From NCBI RefSeq assembly GCF_018449545.1, contig NZ_JAAVUR010000018.1:1-64000 (forward strand): a DNA stretch of 64,000 bases, given 5' to 3'. Source of the DNA: Granulicella sp. dw_53 (lineage in GTDB: Bacteria > Acidobacteriota > Terriglobia > Terriglobales > Acidobacteriaceae). This document shows, piece after piece, positions 48,572 through 58,581 of the stretch. Both the position numbers and the translations under genes were made by a program. The notes under the pieces are model-generated. The model did no database searches and was not told the origin of the DNA. It was given only the letters and a program-made list of their open reading frames with translations. The stretch's first letter is position 1. The number at the start of each line of letters is the position of its first letter.

Positions 48572-49013
48572 AGCCAGACTGAAATATATGGAGTTAGCGC
48601 CCGAAGGTCTCTCGAAAATGACGGCCCTGGAGCACTATCTGAACAACGGAACAGGGTTAGAACCTTCGTTGTTGGGGATGATTCGGCTGCGAGCCTCCTT
48701 GATGAATGGTTGCGAGTACTGCATTCACCTACACGCGGCAGAGTTGCGAAAGCTCAATGAGACGGCGGATCGGATCGACAAAATTACGGACTGGCGCGGC
48801 ACGGATCTTTACACCCAGCGGGAGAGGGCAGCCCTGGCTTGGACCGAGGCGCTGACCGACATACAGGACGGGCATGCGCCAGACGCTCTCTATGATCAGG
48901 TGCAGGCGCACTTCACGGAGGTAGAGACAGTGAATCTAACCCTGGTGGTCTCCACCATCAACGCCTGGAACCGAATAGCCATCGCGCTGGGATCACACTC
49001 GCACCGAGGTTGA
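48564..49013 (+). CDS. Carboxymuconolactone decarboxylase family (AhpD-like) protein
   Basis: 149 residues, single domain. The AhpD-type CxxCxxxH motif is intact (Cys50, Cys53, His57 in 'NGCEYCIHLHA'), so a thiol-based peroxidase or redox role is more likely than lactone chemistry. It overlaps the LolE-type gene by 8 bp and is followed 79 bp later by the ATPase gene. This places a redox protein inside a lipoprotein-transport operon, which is unusual. Confidence 0.92.
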   Translation: MNKARLKYMELAPEGLSKMTALEHYLNNGTGLEPSLLGMIRLRASLMNGCEYCIHLHAAELRKLNETADRIDKITDWRGTDLYTQRERAALAWTEALTDIQDGHAPDALYDQVQAHFTEVETVNLTLVVSTINAWNRIAIALGSHSHRG

Positions 49014-49092
49014 GTCTGAACAGGAGAGCGCTTCCCCTGACCTTGGAATTACAAAATGGGATATTCAGCGAGATTATAGGAAGAGGATCGAG

Positions 49093-49854
49093 ATGACTGC
49101 GCTAAATGATGGGACGAACGAGTACGGACTGGAGCCGTTTCCCCCGGGCACGGTGCGATCTGTCGCACTGCGGGCGGAGAAGCTTACGAAGACCTATCCG
49201 GCCGTCGCGGGGGCAGCACGGGGAGAGGTCGAGCTATTTCGCGAGTTGGACCTGACCGTTTTCGCCGGGGAGATGGTGGCGATAGTCGGGGAGAGCGGAG
49301 CAGGTAAAAGCTCCCTGCTGCATCTGCTGGCGGCGCTGGACAAGCCTACGGCGGGAGAGGTCTGGTTCGGGGAAGACCGATTAAGTAGTATGTCGGCGCG
49401 GCAGGCGTCGGAATTTCGCAACCGGCGGGTCGGGTACGTCTGGCAATTCCACTATCTATTGCCGGAGTTTACGGCGCTGGAAAACGTCGCTATGCCCTTG
49501 TTGGCTCGGCAGATGGAGCGCAAAGGCGCGATGGAGCAGGCGCAGGTCTGGTTGGAGCGCGTAGGGCTGGCCGGACGGGAGGAGCATCGTTCCGGGGAGT
49601 TGAGCGGTGGCGAGCAGCAGCGGGTGAGCCTGGCAAGAGCCCTGGTCACGGAACCCGAGGTGCTGCTGGCGGACGAACCGACTGGTGATCTGGACGGAAA
49701 GACCGCCGAGGCGGTATTCGGCCTGATACAGAAGTTGCATGCAGATCATGGGCTTACGAGCGTCATGGTGACGCATAATCTGGAATATGCCGGAAGATGC
49801 CATAGAATCCTTCGTCTTCGTGAAGGAAAGCTCGTAGAAGCAAAGGATTTGTGA
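49093..49854 (+). CDS. lolD: ABC transporter ATP-binding protein, LolD type
   Basis: 253 residues. Walker A is GESGAGKS (66-73), the Q-loop Gln118 is in 'VWQFHYLLPEF', the signature is LSGGEQ (170-175), and Walker B 'VLLADEPTGDLD' follows. These are the hallmarks of the LolD/MacB class of ATPases. About 20 extra residues precede the usual start, so translation may begin later. It pairs with the LolC/E-type permease encoded upstream, so an ATPase plus a single permease type is inferred. Its ATG follows GAGGATCGAG. Confidence 0.92.
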   Translation: MTALNDGTNEYGLEPFPPGTVRSVALRAEKLTKTYPAVAGAARGEVELFRELDLTVFAGEMVAIVGESGAGKSSLLHLLAALDKPTAGEVWFGEDRLSSMSARQASEFRNRRVGYVWQFHYLLPEFTALENVAMPLLARQMERKGAMEQAQVWLERVGLAGREEHRSGELSGGEQQRVSLARALVTEPEVLLADEPTGDLDGKTAEAVFGLIQKLHADHGLTSVMVTHNLEYAGRCHRILRLREGKLVEAKDL

Positions 49855-50120
49855 GCATCAGCGATTTGCGTCTGATTTGCACATGGTGCATCCAATCGAA
49901 ATTGATGTACTGTATGCATAACTTTTGGTGCGCTTTCACCCTTGACCCATTGGGATTAGACTGGAATAGGACTGGTAGTACGTGGATGGCGCCCTCGCTG
50001 TCTGGGAGCGGCCTTAGGGTTTCGGGAAAGAGCTTCAGACCGGGACGTGTACGGGACTAACGGTTGGCGGCGCTGGAGCCGGGATTGGCCTGGCGAAGTG
50101 GTCGTCTAGTAAGGGGGAAC

Positions 50121-52589
50121 ATGTTCGAACGCTATACGGAGAAGGCGCGACGCGTGATTTTCTTTGCGCGTTATGAGGCCAGTCAGTTTGGGTCGCCTTA
50201 TATCGAGACCGAGCATCTATTGCTCGGACTGCTGCGGGAGGACAAGGCGCTTACGAACCGCTTTTTGCGGTCGCACGCGTCGGTGGAATCGATACGGAAG
50301 CAGATCGAAGGGCATACGACGATTCGGGAGAAGGTCTCGACCTCGGTCGACCTGCCCCTCTCGAACGAGTGCAAGCGCGTGTTGGCCTATGCTGCTGAGG
50401 AGGCAGAGAGGCTCTCGCATAAACATATTGGGACGGAGCATCTGTTGCTCGGACTACTGCGCGAGGAGAAGTGTTTTGCCGCAGAGATTCTGACCGAGCG
50501 CGGGCTGCGTCTACCGGCGATCCGCGAAGAGTTGCAGCGGACCACGCAGGAGAAGGCGCCTGCCGCGCAGGGTGGCAAGGGAGGACGCAGCGAGCAGAGC
50601 ATGCTGGCGGAGTTCTCACGCGACCTGACCCAGAGCGCCATGGATCAGCAACTCGATCCGCTCGTTGGCCGCGATACCGAAGTCGACCGAGTGATCCAGA
50701 TCCTGTGCCGCCGGACGAAGAACAATCCAGTGCTGATCGGCGAACCGGGTGTCGGCAAGACAGCGATCGTCGAAGGACTAGCGCAGAAGATCGCAGACGG
50801 CGAGGTACCGAGCTTCCTGGCTGACAAGCGAGTATTGGCTCTGGACCTTTCACTGATCGTGGCCGGAACAAAGTATCGCGGCCAGTTCGAGGAGCGGTTG
50901 AAGACGATCATGAAGGAGCTGATGGAGAACCAGAACTCCATCGTGTTCATCGACGAGCTGCATACGCTGGTAGGCGCAGGTTCGGCGGAGGGTTCGCTGG
51001 ATGCAGCGAATATCCTGAAGCCGGCGTTGAGCCGCGGCGAGATCCAATGCATCGGTGCGACGACTCCTGCGGAGTACCGGAAGTCGATTGAGAAGGATCG
51101 CTCGCTGGAGCGGCGCTTCCAGGCCGTGAAGGTTCCTCCTCCGAACGAAGAGGATGCGATCAAGATCATCATGGGGATCAAGGACAAGTATGAGAAGTTT
51201 CATGCTGTCAGCTACACGGATGAGGCAATCACCTTCTCCGTAACGCACTCCAGCCGATATATCCCAGACCGTTTCCTGCCGGATAAGGCGATCGACCTGA
51301 TCGACGAAGCTGGCGCGAGGGTTAAGCTGCGTCAGACTTCCCTGCCCGAAGAGCTGACGGAGGTCCAGAAGCGGATCAAGTTCATCGTTCACCGCATGGA
51401 GAACGCCATTGCGAATCACGAGTTCGAGAAGGCTCGATTCTACTCGGACGAGGAGCGCAAGGAGCGGGAGAACCTACGGGCGCTGCGCGACAAGTATCAC
51501 CTGGATGATTCCTCCGCGGGCATCGTGACGCGCGAGGACATCGAGGACGTCGTGAGCCGTTGGACCGGCGTGCCGATCAACTCTCTGAAGGAAGAGGAGA
51601 TGCAGCGGCTGCTGCGGGTCGAGGAAGAGCTCCACAAGCGCGTGATCTCGCAGGAGAAGGCGATCTCAGCGCTGGCGCGGGCGATTCGCCGGTCGCGAGC
51701 TGGTCTCAAGAATCCTGCACGGCCGATCGGCAGCTTCCTGTTCCTGGGACCGACTGGCGTCGGCAAGACCGAGATGGCTCGTACGCTGGCTCAGTTCCTC
51801 TTCGGAAGCGAGAAGGCGCTGATCCGGTTCGATATGTCGGAGTTCATGGAGAAGCACTCCGTGAGCAAGCTGATCGGTTCGCCTCCGGGCTACGTCGGCT
51901 ACGAAGAGGGCGGTCAGTTGACGGAGCGTGTGAAGCGCAATCCGTACTCTGTGGTCCTCCTCGACGAGATCGAGAAGGCACATCCCGATGTCTTCAACCT
52001 GCTGCTGCAGGTCTTTGAAGACGGGCAGTTGACGGATGGTCTGGGCAACACGGTCGACTACAAGAACACGATCATCATCATGACCTCGAATATTGGGGCC
52101 AAGCATCTGCAGAAGCGGCAAGGACTGGGCTTCCAAAGCGAGAAGGAAGACATGGTGCTGGACAAGATGGAAGAGCTGGTTCGGGGCGAGGTGAAGCGCA
52201 CCTTCAATCCGGAGTTCCTCAACCGTCTGGACGAGATCATTATCTTTACCTCCTTGCTGGACTCGGACCTGATGCAGATTCTCGAGCTGCTGGTACAGCA
52301 GTTGAACGCCAACCTGGTGCACAAGGCGATCACGATCTCTGTGACCGACGACGCGAAGCGCTGGATCCTGGAGAAGACGGCCTCAGACCGCACCTACGGT
52401 GCTCGTCCGTTGCGCCGCGCTCTGCAGCGGTTCATCGAAGATCCGCTGTCGGAGGCTTTGATCGGCGGTGGAATCGTGCAGCGGCCAGCGTTCATCGAGG
52501 TCTACATGGAGAACAACGCGCTGTTCTACCGGCCGATCGCTTCGGATGGCGAAGAGAAGATGGCAGGTCTCGCACTCTCCGCGGTATAG
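50121..52589 (+). CDS. clpC: ATP-dependent Clp protease ATP-binding subunit ClpC
   Basis: 822 residues from ATG 50121, which follows AAGGGGGA and gives the conserved start [11 protein letters not shown]; an upstream in-frame start at 50064 is less likely. Domains: two Clp_N repeats (residues ~5-145, '[15 protein letters not shown]' and '[15 protein letters not shown]'), AAA1 with Walker A 'GEPGVGKTA', a UVR-like middle region, AAA2 with 'GPTGVGKTE', and the D2-small domain. It unfolds substrates and feeds them to ClpP; the clpP gene is 3.9 kb downstream. No McsA/McsB genes are visible. It ends in a strong terminator. Confidence 0.97.
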   Translation: MFERYTEKARRVIFFARYEASQFGSPYIETEHLLLGLLREDKALTNRFLRSHASVESIRKQIEGHTTIREKVSTSVDLPLSNECKRVLAYAAEEAERLSHKHIGTEHLLLGLLREEKCFAAEILTERGLRLPAIREELQRTTQEKAPAAQGGKGGRSEQSMLAEFSRDLTQSAMDQQLDPLVGRDTEVDRVIQILCRRTKNNPVLIGEPGVGKTAIVEGLAQKIADGEVPSFLADKRVLALDLSLIVAGTKYRGQFEERLKTIMKELMENQNSIVFIDELHTLVGAGSAEGSLDAANILKPALSRGEIQCIGATTPAEYRKSIEKDRSLERRFQAVKVPPPNEEDAIKIIMGIKDKYEKFHAVSYTDEAITFSVTHSSRYIPDRFLPDKAIDLIDEAGARVKLRQTSLPEELTEVQKRIKFIVHRMENAIANHEFEKARFYSDEERKERENLRALRDKYHLDDSSAGIVTREDIEDVVSRWTGVPINSLKEEEMQRLLRVEEELHKRVISQEKAISALARAIRRSRAGLKNPARPIGSFLFLGPTGVGKTEMARTLAQFLFGSEKALIRFDMSEFMEKHSVSKLIGSPPGYVGYEEGGQLTERVKRNPYSVVLLDEIEKAHPDVFNLLLQVFEDGQLTDGLGNTVDYKNTIIIMTSNIGAKHLQKRQGLGFQSEKEDMVLDKMEELVRGEVKRTFNPEFLNRLDEIIIFTSLLDSDLMQILELLVQQLNANLVHKAITISVTDDAKRWILEKTASDRTYGARPLRRALQRFIEDPLSEALIGGGIVQRPAFIEVYMENNALFYRPIASDGEEKMAGLALSAV

Positions 52590-52613
52590 CTCGACGTGAA
52601 GTGAACCCTGAAG

Positions 52614-52640
52614 TGCCCCGGCTGTTTGCCGGGGCATTTT
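52614..52640 (+). terminator. Rho-independent terminator after clpC
   Basis: A 9-bp perfect stem TGCCCCGGC/GCCGGGGCA with a TGTTT loop followed by TTTTCTTT, 25 bp after the stop. It overlaps the leader of the cupin gene. Confidence 0.9.
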
Positions 52641-52679
52641 CTTTGGGATAAGGTGGAGCGCGGAGGCTTGAGACGCTCA

Positions 52680-53126
52680 ATGGACCGACGGGAGTTTGCG
52701 GGAATGATGCCGGCGATGCTGGCGATGGCTGCGATTGGAACGCAAGAGGCGAAGGGTCAAGGGAAGGCTGGTTCCCTGCCGACGATTGCTTCAGGAGTTT
52801 TTAAACCTGGGCCTGCCAAGGTGGCCGGGGAGAAGCGGGTTTCTCACAGTTATGTGAGCGGGATGCTGGCAGCGGGCAATCTGCGGTTGGAGATGCATGA
52901 GACGACGCAGGAGGCAGGAGCTCCGCATGAGCCGATTGGAACGCATCTGCACAACGAGTTGTGGCTGGTACGCGAGGGCACCGTGGAGCTGACGACCAAT
53001 GGAGTGGTCCGACGGATGGAGGCTGGCGACGTTGGGATCTGCGTGGCGGGCGACAAGCACTTCATCCAGAACGTCGGCTCTACGCAGGCGACTTATTTCG
53101 TGGTGACAGTCGGACCGCCGGAATAG
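52680..53126 (+). CDS. Cupin-domain protein with a Tat-like signal
   Basis: 148 residues from ATG 52680. The N-terminus 'MDRREFAGMMPAMLAMAAIG' has a twin-arginine (DRREF) start and a hydrophobic stretch, so Tat export is likely. The cupin barrel has 'EPIGTHLHNELWLVREGTVEL' (in parts; motif 1, HxH and Glu) and 'DVGICVAGDKHFIQNVG' (motif 2). Metal ligands are present. The substrate is unknown. It is monocistronic, between two terminators. Confidence 0.88.
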   Translation: MDRREFAGMMPAMLAMAAIGTQEAKGQGKAGSLPTIASGVFKPGPAKVAGEKRVSHSYVSGMLAAGNLRLEMHETTQEAGAPHEPIGTHLHNELWLVREGTVELTTNGVVRRMEAGDVGICVAGDKHFIQNVGSTQATYFVVTVGPPE

Positions 53127-53140
53127 TTTTTGGATTAAAT

Positions 53141-53172
53141 AGGAACGGCCCGCGACTTGGCGGGCCGTTCCT
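53141..53172. terminator. Bidirectional terminator between the cupin and YtxH genes
   Basis: A 13-bp perfect stem AGGAACGGCCCGC/GCGGGCCGTTCCT with loop GACTTG. It lies 14 bp after the cupin stop and 19 bp from the end of the convergent YtxH gene. Confidence 0.85.
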
Positions 53173-53191
53173 GCTGAACACCGATGCGTTC

Positions 53192-53488
53192 TTAGACGAG
53201 AGCCTTGGCCGATTTGACCGCGACAGCCGCCATATCACCGGCTTTGTCCACTACGGACTCGACCTGCTCCCGTGTACGTTTGACGGCCTTTTGCGCTTCG
53301 TTGCTGAGGCGCTCCGCTTGATCCTTGAGGTAATCGCCGGCCTCTTCCAGGTAGTCGCCTGCGTCTTCTACTCCCTTGCGAAGCTGCTTGCGGGTCTTTG
53401 CGCCGGTCTGCGGAGCATAAAGTAGGGCAACTGTGGCCCCGGCGACGACGCCGACTCCGAAAGCGAACCAATAATTCTTTGCACTCAT
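53192..53488 (-). CDS. YtxH-domain protein
   Basis: 98 residues. An N-terminal membrane helix ('NYWFAFGVGVVAGATVALLYAP' read in parts) leads into the diagnostic 'APQTGAKTRKQLRKG', then a long amphipathic, charged helix. This is the YtxH general stress family layout. Its function is not known beyond stress association. It is monocistronic, facing the cupin gene. Confidence 0.9.
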   Translation of the reverse strand: MSAKNYWFAFGVGVVAGATVALLYAPQTGAKTRKQLRKGVEDAGDYLEEAGDYLKDQAERLSNEAQKAVKRTREQVESVVDKAGDMAAVAVKSAKALV

Positions 53489-53611
53489 GCGAAATACCTC
53501 GTGCTTGATTTGTGCTTCTATGAACTTTCGATTCGCATCGAGCAGGATTGGTTGTTCTTAGCAGGCATCTCCGGAGCGCATCTGGTCCCAGATTCGCGTG
53601 ATTTTCACGCT

Positions 53612-54328
53612 TCAGACTTTGAGGCCTGCGAGTTCGCGGGCTCGCAGGAAGACTCTGGTGAACATCGGACGGTCGAGACGTCCGGTGTTGGTGTTGCGCA
53701 GGGAGGGGTGGTAGCAGCCCAGGAGGCGAATGCCGTTGGGCAGGAGGTACTCCGCGCCGTGGGTGAAGGTGTAGTCGGATCGCTTCGCGATGAGACCTGT
53801 GTGGAGCAGATGCGCGAGGTAGCCGTCCCAGGCGATCTTCCCGAGGCAGACGACGACGCGGACGCGAGGCAAGGCGGAGACCTCGGCGGCGAGGTGCTCG
53901 GAGCAGTTGCGAATCTCCTGCGGGTGAGGCTTGTCGCCTGGCGGAGCGCAGCGGACGACGGAGGCGATCCAGGCGTGGCGGAGCTTGAGGCCGTCCTCGC
54001 GGGAGACTCCCAGAGGCTTGTTGGCGAGGCCGAGCTCGTGCAGGATCGGGTACATGAAGTTGCCTGAACCGTCGCCGGTGAAGGGGCGGCCGGTGCGGTT
54101 GGCTCCGTGGGCGCCGGGGGCGAGTCCGAGGATCAGGATGCGGGCGCGTGGGTCTCCGAAGCCGGGAACGGGCTTGGCCCAATAGATCTCGTCCTGATAG
54201 GCACGGCGGCGGGTCTCGCCGATTCCCCGGCAGTAGTCGCGGAGGCGGGGGCATCGCTCACAGGTGACGATAGACTGGTGGATCTGCTGGAAGTGCGGCG
54301 GCGTGGATGGACTCAAGGGAACGGACAT
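53612..54328 (-). CDS. Uracil-DNA glycosylase, family 5 (UdgB)
   Basis: About 238 residues from ATG 54328; the open frame extends to 54472 but the extra part shows no family features. 'GLAPGAHGANRTGRPFTGD' is motif A of family 5 glycosylases, and 'HPSLRNTNTGRLDRPMF' is motif B. Cys residues in 'CERCPRLRDYC', 'VVRCAPP' and 'VVVCLGK' are placed for the [4Fe-4S] cluster. The enzyme removes uracil and other deaminated bases from DNA. GGGAG lies directly before the ATG, which is unusually close, so a start at a nearby codon is possible. Confidence 0.9.
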   Translation of the reverse strand: MSVPLSPSTPPHFQQIHQSIVTCERCPRLRDYCRGIGETRRRAYQDEIYWAKPVPGFGDPRARILILGLAPGAHGANRTGRPFTGDGSGNFMYPILHELGLANKPLGVSREDGLKLRHAWIASVVRCAPPGDKPHPQEIRNCSEHLAAEVSALPRVRVVVCLGKIAWDGYLAHLLHTGLIAKRSDYTFTHGAEYLLPNGIRLLGCYHPSLRNTNTGRLDRPMFTRVFLRARELAGLKV

Positions 54329-54873
54329 CTCCCTTGATGATAGCGGTCCACCGGGAGTACCGCTCCGTAGGCACCCCCCTCCCCCCGTCTTTTTGGTTAA
54401 AGTCCTGAAAATAAGCGGATTGCCTGTGGACTTCCAAGTACAGATTTTCAAAGATCTTTTTAGGCCAAACATTGCCTGGCCTGGTTACCGAAGATTTCTT
54501 CTACTAAAAAACTAAGCGTTGGAGCGCTTTTTTTACTCTAGTTCTATTTTATTGGACCGGCAATAACTAAAGTGCCACTTTTCTTTGCCTCTATTTGATT
54601 TGTTTTCATCTACTTCCCTCAATTGAGGTCTTGACAGCGCCTTTTGCTGGTGTTTTTCGCGTGAAGGGCGATAAGTGTTCACCGGTTGGGATTTAGAGTT
54701 CGTCTCAAAGCGGGGACGGTAAAAGTACGGCGGGGAGGAACGTCTGTGGAATGACAAACAAAGAGCGGTTTGACCCTGCACAAGCAAGACTCGTACAGTG
54801 AGTAGTGAGGCGCACTGTGCGCGGGCCGCTTTGTACAGGCCGCGCGCCCCTACTCCCGCGAACCCTGGAAGGC
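54329..54873. other. 545-bp intergenic region between the UDG gene and tig
   Basis: AT-rich. It contains the hairpin with T-run described separately and no supported gene. A TTGACA box at 54631-54636 could belong to the tig promoter, but no good -10 follows at 16-18 nt. Confidence 0.5.
54514..54534 (+). terminator. Orphan terminator-like hairpin
   Basis: AAGCG-ttggag-CGCTT followed by a run of T's (54528-54534). No annotated plus-strand gene ends here, so it may end a small non-coding transcript, or act on the minus strand where T's also follow. Confidence 0.4.
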
Positions 54874-56322
54874 ATGGAATTGACTGAGACGACGGCAACA
54901 ACCGAGATGGCAGCAAATGAGACTGCCTTGACTGAGACGGCAGCTGAGCATACCGAGCTTGAACATACCCATGATCACGATCATGACCATAACCACGACC
55001 ACGTTCATGAGCAGGCCCCGACCCTGAACCCGGAGCTGATGCGGGAGATCGAGGTCGAGGTCCCGGCGGATGAGGTGAGCAAGAGCTTCAAGACGATCGT
55101 GAAGCGATATCAGAAGCTGGCGCGCATTCCTGGCTTCCGGGCCGGCAAGGTGCCGGAGTCGCTGGTGCGTTCGAAGTTCGCAAAGGAAGTCCGGCAGGAG
55201 GTACTGGAGGCGTTGGTCTCGGAGCGCTTCCGCAAGGCGATCGACGAGGGCAAAATGCGTCCGGTCTCGGAGCCCCAGTTGCTCGACCTGCAGCTAACCG
55301 ATGGCGAGCCGTTGAAGTTCAAGGCTGCCTTCGAAGTAGCGCCGGAGTTCGATATCGCAGGATATGACACTGTGAAGCTGACCAAGCCCGACGTCGCGCT
55401 GACAGACGAAGAGTACGACGCAGAGCTGGCGCGGGTGCTGGATGGCTACGCGACGGTGGAGCCAGTGGAAGAAGACCGTCCGTTGGTGGATGGAGACTGG
55501 GCCGAGATTCAGTTTCGCGGCGAAGTGAAAGAGCTGGCGCAGACCGTGACCGAGGATGGTCTGGCGAGCACGTCGGCGACAGAGCCGATCACCGGCGACG
55601 ATGTGCTAATCGAGATCGGCGGCAAGAATACTCTGGCGGCTTTCAACGAAGCATTGCGTGGAGCCAAGCCAGGGCAGGAGCTGAAGTTCGAGGTGGAGTA
55701 TCCCGCGGACTTTGGCGAGCGCAAGCTGGCGGGCCAGACGGTGGGCTACGACGTCACCGTAAAGGCGATCAAGAAGAAGACCTTCCCGGAGAGGGATGAG
55801 GAGTTCGCCAAGCAGCTCGGAAACTACGAGAGCTGGGAGGAGTTCGAGACTCAGTTGCGCGAGCACGCCTCCAGACAGAAGAAAGATGCGCTGGAGAGCC
55901 GCGTGAAGGACCAGATGCTGGAGGAGTTGATTGGGCGGTACCAGTTCCCTGTTCCCGAGTCGTTCGTACAGCAGCAGGTGGATGCACGGCTGGACCGCGG
56001 CCTGCGAGCGCTGGCCCAGCAAGGCATGAAGGCCGAGGACATGCGTAAGCTGGACTTTGGCCGGCTGCGGGCAGCACAACGCGACCAAGCGGTAAACGAG
56101 GTGAAGGCCTCGATGATCCTGGACCGTGTGGCTGAGGCCGAGGGCGTCACAGTGGACGATAACGAGCTGGACCGCGAGCTGCTGATGCTCTCGATCCAAT
56201 CGCGCGAGCCACTGGAGGCGCTGCGGGAGCGGCTGGCGAAAGACGGCGGACTGGACCGGATTCGCGAACAGATGCGGCGCGAGAAGACCGGCAGTGTGTT
56301 GTATGAGAAGCTAAGCGCGTAG
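54874..56322 (+). CDS. tig: Trigger factor with a histidine-rich N-terminus
   Basis: 482 residues from ATG 54874, preceded by GGAAGG; an in-frame start at 54805 is less likely. The first ~50 residues are Thr/Glu-rich and then carry nine His within residues 26-46, alternating with Asp. The ribosome-binding domain begins about residue 51 ('REIEVEVPADEVSKSFKTIVKRY' in parts, with signature 'IPGFRAGKVPESLV'), the FKBP-type domain follows ('VDGDWAEIQFRGE'), then the C-terminal chaperone arms. Trigger factor binds nascent chains at the ribosome exit. The His-Asp segment could bind metal (inference). It is the first gene of the tig-clpP-clpX cluster. Confidence 0.97.
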   Translation: MELTETTATTEMAANETALTETAAEHTELEHTHDHDHDHNHDHVHEQAPTLNPELMREIEVEVPADEVSKSFKTIVKRYQKLARIPGFRAGKVPESLVRSKFAKEVRQEVLEALVSERFRKAIDEGKMRPVSEPQLLDLQLTDGEPLKFKAAFEVAPEFDIAGYDTVKLTKPDVALTDEEYDAELARVLDGYATVEPVEEDRPLVDGDWAEIQFRGEVKELAQTVTEDGLASTSATEPITGDDVLIEIGGKNTLAAFNEALRGAKPGQELKFEVEYPADFGERKLAGQTVGYDVTVKAIKKKTFPERDEEFAKQLGNYESWEEFETQLREHASRQKKDALESRVKDQMLEELIGRYQFPVPESFVQQQVDARLDRGLRALAQQGMKAEDMRKLDFGRLRAAQRDQAVNEVKASMILDRVAEAEGVTVDDNELDRELLMLSIQSREPLEALRERLAKDGGLDRIREQMRREKTGSVLYEKLSA

Positions 56323-56457
56323 AGCTGAAACAAGGCGAAGAAGTAGATCCTCCGCCGGGCTTTTGAATCAAAAGTGAATCATAAGAAGCACGGCGGATTA
56401 AACAACTAACATTAGCTGCAGCCGATCAACAGGAACTACGAAAAGAAAGAGAGTGTC

Positions 56458-57051
56458 ATGGGATTAGTACCGATGGTGATCGAGCAGACGAGCCGTGGCG
56501 AACGCGCCTACGACATCTACAGCCGTCTGCTCCGCGACAACATCATTTTTCTGGGCACACCGATCGATGACAACATTGCGAACGTGATCATCGCGCAGAT
56601 GCTGTTTCTGAGCGGTGAGGACCCGGAGAAGGACATCCAGCTTTACATCAATTCGCCGGGCGGATCGATCACGGCCGGACTTGCGATCTACGACACGATG
56701 CAGTACATCAAGAACGACGTGGTGACGTTCTGTATCGGTCAGGCCGCGAGCATGGGCGCGTTCCTGCTGATGGCGGGCAAGAAAGGCAAGCGATTCGCAC
56801 TGCCGAACTCGCGCATCCTGATCCATCAACCATCGATGGGCGGGTTGAGCGGTCAGGCGACCGACATCGACATTCATGCGCGGGAGATTCTGCGCATTCG
56901 CGAGATTACGAACAAGCTGATGAGCCAGAGCACCGGCCAGTCACTGGAACGGATCGAGCGGGATGTGGAGCGCGACTTCATCATGACGGCCGCGCAGTCG
57001 AAGGAGTATGGGATCATCGACGATATTATCGACCGACCCCGTACAACGTAG
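56458..57051 (+). CDS. clpP: ATP-dependent Clp protease proteolytic subunit ClpP
   Basis: 197 residues. The catalytic triad is Ser98 ('GQAASMGAF'), His123 ('LIHQPSMGG') and Asp173 ('ERDFIMTA'). The short N-terminus '[20 protein letters not shown]' (in parts) and '[22 protein letters not shown]' in parts are standard. Subunits form a 14-mer chamber for ClpX or ClpC. AAGAAAGAGAG precedes the ATG. It follows tig by 135 bp and clpX follows by 205 bp. Confidence 0.98.
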   Translation: MGLVPMVIEQTSRGERAYDIYSRLLRDNIIFLGTPIDDNIANVIIAQMLFLSGEDPEKDIQLYINSPGGSITAGLAIYDTMQYIKNDVVTFCIGQAASMGAFLLMAGKKGKRFALPNSRILIHQPSMGGLSGQATDIDIHAREILRIREITNKLMSQSTGQSLERIERDVERDFIMTAAQSKEYGIIDDIIDRPRTT

Positions 57052-57256
57052 TTCAGTGCAACGTATTGCAAGCAGGAGCCCGGGCCATTGGCCTGGGTTT
57101 CGGCGTTTTGGCAGTCTGCGTGCACAGTGAGAGTTCTGAATATCACACCTTCGATGTAGATCTTCGGTAACCTCTCGAATGGCTTTGTGCATATGAAACG
57201 GGTGTAAACTTAAGGGAGTCTTTCGTTGTAGGGGACTCTTAGGAGCTTTTGCATTT

Positions 57257-58543
57257 ATGAAAACATCACGGGGCTCGGATGAGTCACTTCGTTGTTCTTT
57301 CTGCCACAAGTCACAGGATGCGGTTGCGAAGCTAATCTCCTCCCCCTCCGACTATCCACGGGCCTATATCTGCGATGAGTGCGTTGCGGTATGCAACTCG
57401 ATTCTCGAGGACGATCGCGCGGAGGCAGCGCCCGGCGCGGCTCCAGCGCATCTTCCCAAGCCGCAAGAGGTCAAGGCGTTTCTGGATGAGTACGTAATCG
57501 GTCAGGACCAGACCAAGAAGAAGCTGGCGGTCGCTGTCTACAATCATTACAAGCGTATCCAGATGAACAAGACCCGCGGCAACGACGTTGAGCTGGCGAA
57601 GTCGAACATCCTGCTGGTGGGGCCGACGGGTTCGGGCAAGACGCTGCTGGCGCAGACCATGGCGCGCATGCTGGACGTGCCCTTCGCGATCGTCGATGCG
57701 ACGACGCTGACCGAGGCCGGCTATGTGGGCGAGGACGTCGAGAACATCATCCTGAAGCTGCTGCAGGCCGCCGATGGAGACGTCACGCGCGCACAGAGCG
57801 GCATGATCTACATCGACGAGATCGACAAGATTGGACGCAAGGATGAGAATCCTTCGATTACACGCGATGTCTCGGGCGAGGGCGTGCAACAGGCGCTGCT
57901 GAAGCTGCTCGAAGGCACGGTCGCGAATGTTCCGCCACAAGGTGGACGCAAGCATCCGCACCAGGAGTTCACCGCCGTCGATACTACGAACATTCTCTTC
58001 ATCTGCGGCGGAGCTTTTGTAGGGTTGGAGAAGGTCATTGGACGCAGGATCGGCAAGAAGGCCCTGGGTTTCAAGGCAATGGTCGACGCGGATGCGAAGG
58101 AAGGCGATGTACGGCCTATCCGGGCGCAGCGCGACGCCGAGTTGCTGCGGCAGGCTGAGCCCCAGGATCTGCTGAAGTACGGGCTGATTCCGGAGTTTGT
58201 CGGACGGCTGCCGGTTCTCGGGATTCTGGATGAGTTGGACGAGGCGGCGCTGATAGAGATTCTGACCAAGCCGAAGAACGCGATCCTGAAGCAGTACGTC
58301 AAGCTGTTTGACTACGAGGGCGTGAAGGTTACGTTCACCGACGACGCCGCGAAGGAGATCGCCCGCGAGGCTCTGAATCGCAAGGTTGGCGCACGAGGAC
58401 TCAGGATGATTCTGGAAGAGCTGATGCTCGACCTGATGTACTACGTCCCGGGCAACAAGAAGGTAAAAGAACTCACCATCACGGCCGAGATGGTTCTGAA
58501 GCATAGCCTGACTCTGCCGATCCTACTGGAAAAGGCTGGCTAA
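57257..58543 (+). CDS. clpX: ATP-dependent Clp protease ATP-binding subunit ClpX
   Basis: 428 residues. The N-terminal zinc-binding domain has Cys13, Cys16, Cys39 and Cys42 ('CSFC' and 'CDEC'). The AAA domain has Walker A GPTGSGKT (122-129), Walker B '[12 protein letters not shown]', and the ClpX pore loop '[10 protein letters not shown]' follows Walker A. It unfolds tagged proteins for ClpP. Length and domain order are normal. It is followed 38 bp later by the GDSL hydrolase gene rather than directly by lon. Confidence 0.98.
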   Translation: MKTSRGSDESLRCSFCHKSQDAVAKLISSPSDYPRAYICDECVAVCNSILEDDRAEAAPGAAPAHLPKPQEVKAFLDEYVIGQDQTKKKLAVAVYNHYKRIQMNKTRGNDVELAKSNILLVGPTGSGKTLLAQTMARMLDVPFAIVDATTLTEAGYVGEDVENIILKLLQAADGDVTRAQSGMIYIDEIDKIGRKDENPSITRDVSGEGVQQALLKLLEGTVANVPPQGGRKHPHQEFTAVDTTNILFICGGAFVGLEKVIGRRIGKKALGFKAMVDADAKEGDVRPIRAQRDAELLRQAEPQDLLKYGLIPEFVGRLPVLGILDELDEAALIEILTKPKNAILKQYVKLFDYEGVKVTFTDDAAKEIAREALNRKVGARGLRMILEELMLDLMYYVPGNKKVKELTITAEMVLKHSLTLPILLEKAG

Positions 58544-58581
58544 ATCTGCACGTACGTTCGATCCGACAGGCCTTCCCTACG

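Noticed and set aside
57061-57120. A hairpin after clpP (around GCCCGGGCC/GGCCTGGG)
   Set aside because: The loop is too small and there is no clean T-run, so I did not call it a terminator.
57332-58504. A 390-codon open frame antisense to clpX
   Set aside because: It is the mirror of a strongly conserved gene with biased codons and shows no domain of its own.
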